Assembly (NCBI GenBank): GCA_900547655.1
Contig: URHQ01000004.1
Span: forward strand, 1 to 47,705
Origin: an uncultured Collinsella sp.
GTDB taxonomy: Bacteria; Actinomycetota; Coriobacteriia; Coriobacteriales; Coriobacteriaceae
Direction: 5' to 3'
Length of the DNA stretch: 47,705 nt
How positions within the stretch are numbered: position 1 is the stretch's first letter; each line of letters starts with the position of its first letter. The notes under the pieces were generated by a model. It ran no database searches. It was not told the DNA's origin and was given only the letters and a program-made list of their open reading frames with translations. Shown piece by piece: positions 1-7,157 of the stretch. The translations under genes and the position numbers were made by a program.

Positions 1-291
1 AAGGCCACCTCGCCCGAGATAACGAAACCGACCGAGACGACGCCCCCCTCCGGCTCAACGCAACCCGCCGAGGCGACACCGCCCGTTGCCTCACCTGCAA
101 CCGGCAAAGACGCCCTACCAAGCTCCACCAAGCAGGCGAACTCGAGCAGCGGCAAGCAAGCAAATACGACCGCCGGCAAGCTCGCGAACACGGGCGATGC
201 AGCGCCGAGCGCAATCGCACTCGCAGCAGTCGCCGCCGCAGGCCTCGGAATAACCGCCACAGCCACACGCCGCATCAAGAACTCAAAATAG
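1..291 (+). CDS. C-terminal end of a wall-anchored surface protein (partial)
   Basis: The window opens inside an open frame that ends with TAG at 289-291, so only the last 96 codons are present. The visible part is a Thr/Pro/Ser/Ala-rich linker of the kind that spans the cell wall. It is followed by the sorting motif LANTGD, a hydrophobic stretch rich in Ala, Val and Leu, and a short basic tail ending RRIKNSK. This arrangement is the classical sortase substrate signal with an LPxTG variant (LANTG). The protein is therefore probably cleaved by a sortase and linked to peptidoglycan. Its extracellular function lies outside the window. A strong hairpin terminator follows at 337-377. Confidence 0.8.
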   Translation, partial: KATSPEITKPTETTPPSGSTQPAEATPPVASPATGKDALPSSTKQANSSSGKQANTTAGKLANTGDAAPSAIALAAVAAAGLGITATATRRIKNSK

Positions 292-336
292 CCGACAGAG
301 CATTCTGCCTTCACCAATCCACAAGCCCAGAGACAA

Positions 337-377
337 AAAGAGGCTCGTTTCCCCAACCTAGGGAAACGAGCCTCTTT
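337..377 (+). terminator. Rho-independent terminator after the surface protein
   Basis: A perfect 17-bp inverted repeat (337-353 with 361-377) encloses a 7-nt loop. The stem begins AAAGAGGCTCG and ends in CGAGCCTCTTT, which supplies the U-rich end. It may work in both directions. Confidence 0.8.
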
Positions 378-519
378 AACTGCAAAAATTCAAGCAACAG
401 CACCGCCGCCTCTTGAACCACGCAGCCATCAATGCCCAGACAACGCCAACGAGCAGCATTCCTTAAGGGATAGATTAAATTAGATAAACGCGCCTTTACG
501 GGTGATTTTTGGACGACGG

Positions 520-614
520 GGCCCGGCCGGCGGCGAGGTGTTTGGTAGTCGAGCGATCCCGCAGGCGCAGCCGAGGACCAGCGAGACACCAAATACCTCG
601 CCGTCGGCCGGGCC
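520..614. repeat. Long inverted repeat, 26-bp arms
   Basis: The arms at 520-545 and 589-614 match at 24 of 26 positions. Both differences would be G-U pairs in a plus-strand RNA, so the fold is better preserved on the plus strand. The element lies just beyond the 3' end of the minus-strand SRP RNA gene. No convincing protein gene overlaps it. Confidence 0.7.
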
Positions 615-640
615 ATGTCGCGGCACCAAAAAACGCCCGT

Positions 641-743
641 GCGCTCGATGGATTCGGATGCCCGACAGAGGCTCCTTATGGCTGCTTCCTTCCGGACCTG
701 ACCAGATTCGGAACATGTCGTCATCCGAACCCATCGAACGCGC
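641..743 (-). ncRNA. ffs: Signal recognition particle RNA (4.5S type)
   Basis: Read on the minus strand, the segment around 680-705 contains the near-invariant SRP domain IV hairpin GGTCAGGTCCGGAAGGAAGC, which binds the M domain of Ffh. The flanks pair over about 20 bp: 721-742 pairs with 641-660, with ends GCGTTCGATGG and CCATCGAGCGC. Together they form one closed rod of about 103 nt, the usual size of the small bacterial SRP RNA without an Alu domain. Exact ends are estimated from the stem. The RNA acts in co-translational targeting to the membrane. Confidence 0.93.
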
Positions 744-795
744 TAGGCGCTCGGTATATCTTACCTGCTCCCGCCCAGCAGGGCAAGGTAGCTAA

Positions 796-877
796 TTTGG
801 GACGGGGCTTTTTTGACTACTTTTTGACTGGTGGGGCATCAGGGTGGCGAAAGTAGTCAAGGAAGCCCCGCCCCAAA
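796..877. repeat. Long inverted repeat, 28-bp arms
   Basis: The arms at 796-823 and 850-877 match at 25 of 28 positions around a 26-nt loop. The outer ends read TTTGGGACGGGGC and GCCCCGCCCCAAA. The element lies upstream of the SRP RNA gene on the minus strand. No U tract or gene end suggests a simple terminator. Confidence 0.65.
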
Positions 878-912
878 AAGACTGGTCTGACGCTGCGCCA
901 CGAAAAGGACCT

Positions 913-1040
913 ATCTACTACGTTTAGGCCGCAGGGGTCAACCATAGCCGGCTTTTTCGAAAATCGGCAAGCTTTCTACCTGCGGTTTTGTTTTTGCAAA
1001 TTCCGGGATGGTCGAAGGTGGCCGGTTTAACGTAGTAGAT
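913..1040. repeat. Nested inverted repeat
   Basis: The outer 12-bp arms ATCTACTACGTT (913-924) and AACGTAGTAGAT (1029-1040) are perfect. Inside them CCGCAGG (929-935) pairs with CCTGCGG (979-985), and a weaker GCCG/CGGC stem sits within that. The ordering resembles a folded RNA or a remnant mobile element. No known RNA family was recognised. Confidence 0.55.
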
Positions 1041-1107
1041 GGCCGCATTTCGTGGCAAACGGTCCGACCCAAGGCACAAGGCGGTCAACCTCGAATGGCC
1101 ATTCTCG

Positions 1108-1176
1108 AAGTTGCGGTGGAATACGGACTGAATTGGCCCCTTAAAGGCAAAAACGCTCCGTATTTCACCGCAACTT
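1108..1176. repeat. Inverted repeat of the AAGTTGCGGTGG family
   Basis: The 20-bp arms at 1108-1127 and 1157-1176 differ at one position. They begin AAGTTGCGGTGGAATA. The same outer 16 bases recur in the hairpin at 22824-22892, and a half copy with one change lies at 23366-23381, so this is a dispersed repeat. A short open frame (1008-1196, plus strand) runs through it and is not credible as a gene. Confidence 0.7.
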
Positions 1177-1192
1177 ATCGAGGGGATGGGTT

Positions 1193-2974
1193 TTAGATAC
1201 GGCCAAGGTCGTAGGATCGAGCGGCCGCTTCACCGGCGCAGATGAGGTTGGTTGTGGCTTCTTGCGGATCGATCGCCTGTTCCAGGCCCATGGGTTTGCG
1301 GCAAATCGGCAAAACCAAATCAATACCCTGCACACACACCGCATCCAGGTTGACAGCGCGACCACCCACGACGGCAACCACCGGCTTGCCATATCGCTTG
1401 GCGCGGCGAGCCACACCCACCGGCGCCTTGCCGGCGGCGGACTGCTCATCCATATTGCCTTCGCCCGTTATGACCAGATCGATATCGCGCACGCGCTCGT
1501 CAAACCCAATCAGATTGAGCACCGTCTCCACGCCCGAACGCAGCTCCGCCCCGAGCGCCAGTAACGCCGCGCCCAAGCCACCGGCAGCACCCGCGCCGGG
1601 CACGCCGAGCACCGAGCCAAATGTCCGCGCGCCCTCGGGCGTGCGCAACAACCCCTGGGCTCGAGCTCCGGCAATCGCAGCGTCGAGCAAGCGACCGTAG
1701 CCGACCATCCAGCTGTCGCACCTGCTCAGTGCCTCGGCATCATCCGCCGGCAGACCCTTCTGTCCGCCGAACACCGCCAGCGCACCGCGGCGCCCCACGA
1801 GTGGGTTCTCGACATCAGAAAGCACCACGACACGCGCGCCGTTCAGCGCCCGAAGCGCTGGCGCCAAATCAACGCTCGCCACCCGCTCAAGGCCAGCAAG
1901 ACCGTGGGCGACATCGCAGCCCTGATCATCGACCACACGCGCACCCAGCGCCTGCAGCATGCCGGCGCCACCGTCGTTGGTGGCACTACCGCCCAGACCA
2001 ATATAGATAGTCTTTGCCCCGGCACGAGCCGCACGGAGCATCAGCTCGCCCACGCCATAGGTCGAAGCCGCAAGCGCCGCCGATTCCGTGCAAGGTGAGT
2101 ACCCGATGCCTGCTGCTTCGGCCATCTCAATAACAGCCGACTCGTGCTCGCCGTCCACTAACATCCGGGCAGGCACACGCTCGCCAAAGGGGCCTGCAAC
2201 CTCGCAGGTCACAAGCTCGCCGCCGCACGCGGCAACGGCATCGAGCGTCCCCTCGCCGCCATCCGCCAGCGGCAACGCGACCACCTGCGCATCGGGCCAC
2301 ACACGGCGCATGCCCTCGGCAACCGCCGCCTCCGCCCGCGCACTCGAAACGCCGCCCTTAAAGGAGTCGATCGCCAGCAGCACACGGCGGGGCCGGCGGC
2401 ACGCAGGACCAAAGTCAACCGCCGTGCCAGCATCCTCACCGGCACCTGCAAGCGCTGCGGCGTGAGCGGCGTGTGCTTCAAGATCGGCCCCACAACCGCA
2501 ATCAGCGCCGCCCGCTCCGCGCAGACCGCCAAAATAGCTACTCAGCAGCTCGCGGCATTCATCCGCCAGGACCCCAGACGTCACGTTAAACCGATGATTC
2601 AGGCGCGAATCGGCATTCAGGTCATACAGCGAACCCAGCGCGCCCGCCTTGGCATCAGCCGCGCCATACACGCAGCGCCCCACGCGCGCGTTAACCATAA
2701 GCCCCGCACACATGCAGCATGGCTCGAGCGTCACGTAGACCGTGCAATCGGAAAGGCGCCAGCGACCGAGCGACCGAGAGGCAGCGCACAGGGCCGCAAA
2801 CTCGGCATGAGCCGAAGGATCCTGGTCGAGCTCGCGCCGATTGTGCGCCCGCGCGACAATCTCGCCCGCGCGCACCACTACGGCTCCGATGGGCACTTCG
2901 CCCACTGCCGCGGCGACGCGCGCCTCGGCCAGCGCCTCGCGCATGAACTTCTCGTCGATTTCGGTGATCGTCAT
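1193..2974 (-). CDS. tadA: Fusion of tRNA adenosine deaminase (TadA) and glycerate kinase
   Basis: The first ~160 residues are a TadA-type deaminase, which converts A34 of tRNA-Arg(ACG) to inosine. The zinc ligands are visible as HAE (56-58) and PCCMC (85-89). From about residue 197 to the end (593) the protein is a GarK/GlxK-type glycerate kinase. It carries the IDSFKGG start, the GLGGSATNDGG loop and the late GEGNMDEQSAAGK motif. An Ala/Gly/Cys-rich linker joins the halves. The chosen ATG at 2974 has AGGGAAGG six bases upstream; an upstream in-frame extension to 3025 lacks such a site. Both family assignments are clear. That one polypeptide carries both activities is read directly from the uninterrupted frame. 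Why they are joined is unknown. The gene is divergent from tRNA-Ser. Confidence 0.9.
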   Translation of the reverse strand: MTITEIDEKFMREALAEARVAAAVGEVPIGAVVVRAGEIVARAHNRRELDQDPSAHAEFAALCAASRSLGRWRLSDCTVYVTLEPCCMCAGLMVNARVGRCVYGAADAKAGALGSLYDLNADSRLNHRFNVTSGVLADECRELLSSYFGGLRGAGGADCGCGADLEAHAAHAAALAGAGEDAGTAVDFGPACRRPRRVLLAIDSFKGGVSSARAEAAVAEGMRRVWPDAQVVALPLADGGEGTLDAVAACGGELVTCEVAGPFGERVPARMLVDGEHESAVIEMAEAAGIGYSPCTESAALAASTYGVGELMLRAARAGAKTIYIGLGGSATNDGGAGMLQALGARVVDDQGCDVAHGLAGLERVASVDLAPALRALNGARVVVLSDVENPLVGRRGALAVFGGQKGLPADDAEALSRCDSWMVGYGRLLDAAIAGARAQGLLRTPEGARTFGSVLGVPGAGAAGGLGAALLALGAELRSGVETVLNLIGFDERVRDIDLVITGEGNMDEQSAAGKAPVGVARRAKRYGKPVVAVVGGRAVNLDAVCVQGIDLVLPICRKPMGLEQAIDPQEATTNLICAGEAAARSYDLGRI

Positions 2975-3025
2975 CGTTCGCCTTCCCTGTTGCAAATTCA
3001 AAACGATGCTATCATTACGACTCAC

Positions 3026-3115
3026 GGAGAGATGGCAGAGCGGTTGAATGCGGCGGTCTTGAAAACCGTTGAGCGCGAGAGCGTTCCGGGGGTTCGAATC
3101 CCCCTCTCTCCGCCA
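3026..3115 (+). tRNA. tRNA-Ser (anticodon UGA)
   Basis: The acceptor arms GGAGAGA (3026-3032) and TCTCTCC (3105-3111) pair perfectly. The anticodon loop CTTGAAA gives UGA at 3060-3062. A long variable arm typical of class II tRNA-Ser is present, the T-loop reads GGTTCGAATCC, and CCA is encoded at 3113-3115. The gene starts 51 bp from the tadA fusion start on the other strand. Confidence 0.97.
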
Positions 3116-3118
3116 CTT

Positions 3119-3715
3119 TTAGTGATGCACCGGCGTCATGGTCCGCTCAAACAGTGCATCGACCACATCGGCTATCTCAGGTCGACGCTCAAGATCGTGG
3201 CCCGATTCCCACCATATCGTGAAAAGACGAATAATACCGCCGGCGACAAACTCAGACGTCGTCTCGAGTGACACGGGGGCCAGGGCATCCTCGGCAAGCA
3301 CGTTCATCACACGCTCGCGGATGGAGCGGGCAATGCGGTCGCAAATAACATTGGTCAACATGCCCGACATGCTGCTTGCCAAAATGTTATCCATGAGCCG
3401 CTCGTGCGCCAGAATCAAATCCATGGCATCGTCCAAAATCGCGTGCCGAAGCGCGTGCACGTCCTCGGCAGACACCGCGCCGGCCTCATCGGGCTGTTTT
3501 TGCGGCAAGCCCGACATGAGCTCATCGATATAAAAGGCAAAGTAATCGTTCTTGTCGCGAAAGTGCTTGTAGAACGTCGTGCGGCGAATCATGGCGCGGT
3601 CGCACAGCATGGCAACCGTCAGGTCCTCAAAACGATGCTCCTCGAGAAGCTCGGTAAAGGCATCGAACAGGGCGCGGTAGGTTTTCTTGATGCGAAGGTC
3701 CACTGGTATCGCCAT
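3119..3715 (-). CDS. TetR/AcrR-family transcriptional regulator
   Basis: This 198-residue protein has a TetR-type N-terminal helix-turn-helix, including the signature segment MIRRTTFYKHFRDKNDY at roughly residues 40-56. A helical C-terminal ligand or dimerisation domain follows, of the TetR_C type common in Firmicutes and Actinobacteria. The start at 3715 (MAIPVDLRIKK) fits the domain boundary and has CTGAGG just upstream; longer in-frame extensions do not look like protein. The gene is divergent from lemA with about 200 bp between them, so it may control lemA or itself. The ligand is unknown. The 3' end abuts the tRNA-Ser gene. Confidence 0.85.
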   Translation of the reverse strand: MAIPVDLRIKKTYRALFDAFTELLEEHRFEDLTVAMLCDRAMIRRTTFYKHFRDKNDYFAFYIDELMSGLPQKQPDEAGAVSAEDVHALRHAILDDAMDLILAHERLMDNILASSMSGMLTNVICDRIARSIRERVMNVLAEDALAPVSLETTSEFVAGGIIRLFTIWWESGHDLERRPEIADVVDALFERTMTPVHH

Positions 3716-3914
3716 CCTCAGGGCAAAGACAACACTCGTCAATCTGTCGCATATCTTACACCTGTACCTCGCGCGCTTTGCCCCGGTGCCAACCCCGCCG
3801 AAAACACAACGCTTACCGGAAAGTTCGGCACGGCAAAACGTTGCGGGTATACTAGTAGCGTTATACCAACGGCAGCTGGCGCATGCCGCCGCGGCCATTC
3901 GAAACGGAGACATC

Positions 3915-4466
3915 ATGATTACCGTCATCATCGGCATCGTTGTTGTCATTGTGATTGTCTGCGCCATCGCCGGCATCTACAACAACATGGTCACCAAGCG
4001 TAACCGCATCGATAACGCCTGGCAGAACATCGATACGCAGCTGCAGCGCCGTAACGACCTGATCCCCAACCTGGTCGAGACCGTCAAGGGCTACGCCAAG
4101 CACGAGCAGGAGACGCTCTCCGCCGTGATCAGCGCGCGTAACACCGCCGTCAAGGCCACCACGCCCGAGGCCAAGATGGAAGCCGACAACGTGCTGACCG
4201 GCGCACTGCGCCAGCTCTTCGCTGTGGCCGAGGCCTATCCCGATCTTAAGGCAAACACCAACTTTACGCAGCTGCAGGCATCACTCGAGGATACCGAGAA
4301 CAAGATTAGCTATGCACGCCAGAGCTACAACGACTGCGTGCTCAGCTACAACAACGCCATTCAGACGTTCCCGGCTGTCATCTTTGCCGGCATCTTCCAG
4401 TTTAAGGAGCGCCAGGGCTTCGAGGCCGCCGAAGCAGCCCGCCAGGCCCCGACCGTCAAGTTCTAG
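3915..4466 (+). CDS. lemA: LemA family membrane protein
   Basis: The 183-residue protein begins with one hydrophobic segment (residues 2-21, MITVIIGIVVVIVIVCAIAG). It continues with the LemA core: YNNMVTKRNRIDNAWQNIDTQLQRRNDLIPNL near residues 23-54, then the late FAGIFQFKERQGFEA motif. LemA proteins are single-pass membrane proteins with a helical bundle outside the membrane. Their precise function is not settled. The ATG at 3915 has GGAG six bases upstream (3906-3909). It is monocistronic here, followed by a strong terminator, and lies divergent to a TetR regulator. Confidence 0.92.
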   Translation: MITVIIGIVVVIVIVCAIAGIYNNMVTKRNRIDNAWQNIDTQLQRRNDLIPNLVETVKGYAKHEQETLSAVISARNTAVKATTPEAKMEADNVLTGALRQLFAVAEAYPDLKANTNFTQLQASLEDTENKISYARQSYNDCVLSYNNAIQTFPAVIFAGIFQFKERQGFEAAEAARQAPTVKF

Positions 4467-4502
4467 TAGTTTGGCAGTGCATCCTTAATCGACCAAATGC
4501 AT

Positions 4503-4548
4503 AAACCGCCCCGTCGAATGCATACTTCGACGGGGCGGTTTCCTTTTT
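4503..4548 (+). terminator. Rho-independent terminator after lemA
   Basis: The 16-bp arms (4503-4518 and 4526-4541) read AAACCGCCCCGTCGAA and its complement, with a short loop. They are followed by TCCTTTTTC. Confidence 0.85.
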
Positions 4549-4816
4549 CGCGAAGGTCCCCCTCTAAGCGCCGTGCATTTTTAGGAGTATTCAACATAAC
4601 CAAGAGCTTCGGGCGCCACGACAAATGCCAAAGACCGCGAATATCCCTGCAAATCAAACGCTGTCAGCCCATAACCCCGCCCATCATTCGTAGAAAACAT
4701 CGAGAACTCCCGATTTTTTGCCCGAGGCCGGTATGCAGGGGCCTTCGATTGCAGAATACTCGCAAAAATGCACGTCGCCACCGCCCCCACATGGCGCGAA
4801 GCAAAACAAAAGGGCG

Positions 4817-4917
4817 ACCTTCCTTTCCGGCGCACTCCGCAGGACGAAAGAGCCTCCGCCGCACGAAGTGCGCAGCGGGGGCTCTTTCATGTCCGAGGAC
4901 GCGCCGGAAAGGAAGGT
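4817..4917. repeat. Large interrupted palindrome downstream of ilvE
   Basis: The outer 17-bp arms (4817-4833 with 4901-4917) are perfect and read ACCTTCCTTTCCGGCGC. A second paired region lies inside, GAAAGAGCC...GGGGCTCTTTC around a CGCAC/GTGCG top. The inner stem could end ilvE transcripts on the minus strand. The outer arms are more than a terminator needs. The remaining part of 4549-4944 shows only a possible coding remnant (4581-4700, minus strand). Confidence 0.65.
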
Positions 4918-4944
4918 GCCCTCGGGCCGGACAGCTAAGACAGC

Positions 4945-5997
4945 TTACGCGACGGTGTAAACCCAGTTGTGCTTATCCTCGACAGCACCGGACTGGATGC
5001 CAGTCAGGGTCTCGCGGAGCTTCTTCATCACAGGGCCGATCTCGGTGTAGCCAGCCGGGAAGGTCACGGTCTCGTCGGCGCCGTAAACCTTGTTGTCGAT
5101 CTCGCCAACCGGGGAGATAACGGCAGCGGTGCCGCACAGGCCGCACTCGACAAAGGTACCGGCCTTGACCTCGGCCCACTCGACGGGACGCTGGTCAACG
5201 GTCATGCCCAGGTCCTGAGCAACCTGAACGAGCGAACGGCGGGTGATGGAAGGCAGAATGGAGTCGGTGTGGGACTGCGGAACGACGAGGGTGCCGTCCT
5301 CCTTCACGAACAGGACGTTAGCGCCACCGGTCTCCTCGACATAGGTGCGGGACTCGGAATCGAGATACAGGTTCTCGGCATAGCCCTCGCGGTGAGCCTC
5401 CATCGTGGGCTTGAGGGACATGGCGTAGTTCAGGCCGGCCTTGATGTTGCCGGTGCCATGCGGTGCTGCACGGTCATACTCGGAAACGCGCAGCTTGACG
5501 GGCTTGAGGCCACCCTTAAAGTACGGACCGACCGGGGTCACGAGAATGCGGAACGTGTACTCAGGAGCGGGAGCCACGCCGATCACGTCACCGGAGCCGA
5601 TCATAAACGGACGCACGTACAGGGTCGCGCCGGAACCGAAGGGCGGAACCCAGGCGGCGTTGGCAGAAACGACCTGCTTGACGGCCTCAACGAACTTGTC
5701 CTTGGGAAACGGGGGCATCTCGAGGCGCTGGGCAGAGTTATACATACGCTCAGCGTTCATGTCGGGACGGAAGCAGACGATGCTGCCGTCCTCGGCGGTG
5801 TAGGCCTTCAGGCCTTCAAAGACCTCCTGGCAGTAATGGAAGATACCGCCGCACTCGGAGACATGCAGGGTGTGGTCGGTGGTCAGGCCGCCCTCGTCCC
5901 ACTCGCCATCCTTCCAATGAGCCTCGTAGCTGTAATCGGTCTTCATGTAGCCAAAGCCGAGGCTACCCCAATCGATATCCTTCTTCTCGACAGTCAT
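4945..5997 (-). CDS. ilvE: Branched-chain amino acid aminotransferase
   Basis: The 350-residue protein is a fold-type IV PLP enzyme. It interconverts Leu, Ile and Val with their 2-oxo acids, using 2-oxoglutarate/glutamate. Family landmarks include GLKAY and FRPDMNAERM near the start, the GTGNIKAGLNYA segment with the PLP-binding lysine, YVEETGGANVLFV, and the late GTAAVISPVGEI. The length matches the type II bacterial and eukaryotic-like BCAT group. The start at 5997 is set by AAGGAGCG seven bases upstream. An in-frame extension to 6147 is GC-rich leader sequence and unlikely to be translated. No other branched-chain genes are adjacent. Confidence 0.95.
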   Translation of the reverse strand: MTVEKKDIDWGSLGFGYMKTDYSYEAHWKDGEWDEGGLTTDHTLHVSECGGIFHYCQEVFEGLKAYTAEDGSIVCFRPDMNAERMYNSAQRLEMPPFPKDKFVEAVKQVVSANAAWVPPFGSGATLYVRPFMIGSGDVIGVAPAPEYTFRILVTPVGPYFKGGLKPVKLRVSEYDRAAPHGTGNIKAGLNYAMSLKPTMEAHREGYAENLYLDSESRTYVEETGGANVLFVKEDGTLVVPQSHTDSILPSITRRSLVQVAQDLGMTVDQRPVEWAEVKAGTFVECGLCGTAAVISPVGEIDNKVYGADETVTFPAGYTEIGPVMKKLRETLTGIQSGAVEDKHNWVYTVA

Positions 5998-6150
5998 ATG
6001 TCGCTCCTTACATACACAGTTGCATACTCGCGAACCCGCACGCAAGGACCGAGGCCGACCGCGTCGCAACGTCGCACGCCCGGAGCGTAGAGCCGGACGG
6101 GACACGCAAACGGCATCAAAGCCGATGGCACGTCGATTCGCATGCACGAG

Positions 6151-6179
6151 ATTGTACTCCGCACGCGCGTCGGATAAAA
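6151..6179 (-). promoter_or_regulatory. Possible ilvE promoter
   Basis: On the minus strand a TACAAT -10 box lies at 6156-6151, with a poor -35 (TTTTAT) 17 bp upstream. It would leave an untranslated leader of about 145 nt before ilvE. No clear attenuator was seen in that leader. Confidence 0.3.
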
Positions 6180-6226
6180 CGTTTTTCTTTAACTAACTAA
6201 AGTATTTTCATTTGACCGAAGCTAAA

Positions 6227-6258
6227 GAGGCCCGCCACCGTAAGCGGTGACGGGCCTC
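6227..6258 (-). terminator. Terminator after the DedA-family gene
   Basis: The 14-bp arms (6227-6240 and 6245-6258) contain one mismatch and close on a TAAG loop. On the minus strand the stem is followed by TTTAG. Confidence 0.65.
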
Positions 6259-6295
6259 AACTGTACGGTCTGCGCGCTGGCTCGAGCTGGGCGTT

Positions 6296-6934
6296 CTATT
6301 TGCCCAGCTTGGCCTTAACCAGACCGACCACGGTCGGGATGATCGACACGGCAACGATGCCGATAATCAGCAGCTCAAAGTGCTCCTGCACAAAGGGAAT
6401 GCCGCCAAAGAAGTAGCCCAGCAGCGTAAAGACCGTCGACCAGGTAATGCCGCCCAGCACGTTAAAGACGACAAAGTTGCGCCAGTGCATGCCGCCCATG
6501 CCAGCGATAAAGGGCACAAAGGTGCGGATAAACGGGAAGAAGCGACCCAGGAAGATGGCCAGGTGACCCCACTTGTCCAAGAAGTCCTCGGACTTTTTGA
6601 TGCGCTCGGGCGTCATGGCCTTGACCTTGCCCGAAGCGATGATCTTGCGGCCAAAGAAGTGACCGATCATAAAGTTGCACTGATCGCCCAAAATGGCAGC
6701 GGCCCATGCGGTGGCCAGAAGCGCCACAATGTTAAAGCCGCCATTGTGGGCAAAGAAACCCGAGGCGAACAGCAGCGAATCACCGGGAAGGAACGGGAAG
6801 AACACCACGCCCGTCTCGATAAAGATGATCAGGAACACGCAGCCGTAGGCCATAAGCGGGCCGGCGGCGATCCAGCTGGCGATCGCGGTGCGCGGGTCCT
6901 TAAGCAGCTCGGCAATAAAATTGATGAAACCCAT
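6296..6934 (-). CDS. DedA/VTT-domain membrane protein
   Basis: The 212-residue polytopic membrane protein belongs to the DedA (SNARE-associated, VTT) family. Diagnostic features include the ETGVVFFPFLPGDSLLFASGF segment, the GDQCNFMIGHFFGRKI segment, and FGRFFPFIRTFVPFIAGMG-like sequence with the conserved arginines and Pro. DedA proteins are linked to lipid carrier recycling (undecaprenyl phosphate flipping in some members) and to envelope homeostasis. Which lipid this one handles cannot be told. The start at 6934 is supported by GAGAGG upstream. Longer in-frame starts give no recognisable sequence. Confidence 0.92.
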   Translation of the reverse strand: MGFINFIAELLKDPRTAIASWIAAGPLMAYGCVFLIIFIETGVVFFPFLPGDSLLFASGFFAHNGGFNIVALLATAWAAAILGDQCNFMIGHFFGRKIIASGKVKAMTPERIKKSEDFLDKWGHLAIFLGRFFPFIRTFVPFIAGMGGMHWRNFVVFNVLGGITWSTVFTLLGYFFGGIPFVQEHFELLIIGIVAVSIIPTVVGLVKAKLGK

Positions 6935-7103
6935 GAAGTAAAACCTCTCAGTTGTGGGCGCGGATACGTCCAAGTTGACCAGTATACGGTTGCGGTGCCC
7001 CCTCGTGCGCAACCCCACAAAAGCATGACTCCATTACCAGCAAGTTTGCATAACTGACACCTGTCGCGCAATGCCGCCAAGATTGTCCTTCCTAATCCCT
7101 AGC

Positions 7104-7128
7104 GAATCGCTATACTTTATTGAATCGC
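7104..7128 (+). promoter_or_regulatory. cysE upstream region with -10 box and direct repeat
   Basis: A TATACT -10-like box at 7111-7116 lies between two copies of GAATCGC (7104-7110 and 7122-7128), 18 bp apart. The repeat could be an operator overlapping the promoter. No good -35 box is visible. Confidence 0.3.
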
Positions 7129-7157
7129 ATTGCCATGGCGCTAAGGGAGGGCGGCCG

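Noticed and set aside
311..724. Minus-strand frames across the SRP RNA and first palindrome
   Set aside because: The region is explained by the SRP RNA and repeats, and the translations are Arg/Pro/Gly-rich noise.
1008..1196. 62-codon plus-strand frame after the SRP RNA region
   Set aside because: It runs through two inverted repeats, has no ribosome binding site and overlaps the end of the TadA fusion gene.
2974..3025. Longer start for the TadA fusion
   Set aside because: The extra 17 residues are not seen in TadA proteins and lack an upstream ribosome binding site. The ATG at 2974 has AGGGAAGG.
4718..4960. Plus-strand frame over the ilvE downstream palindrome
   Set aside because: The coding potential comes from the palindrome itself and there is no start signal.
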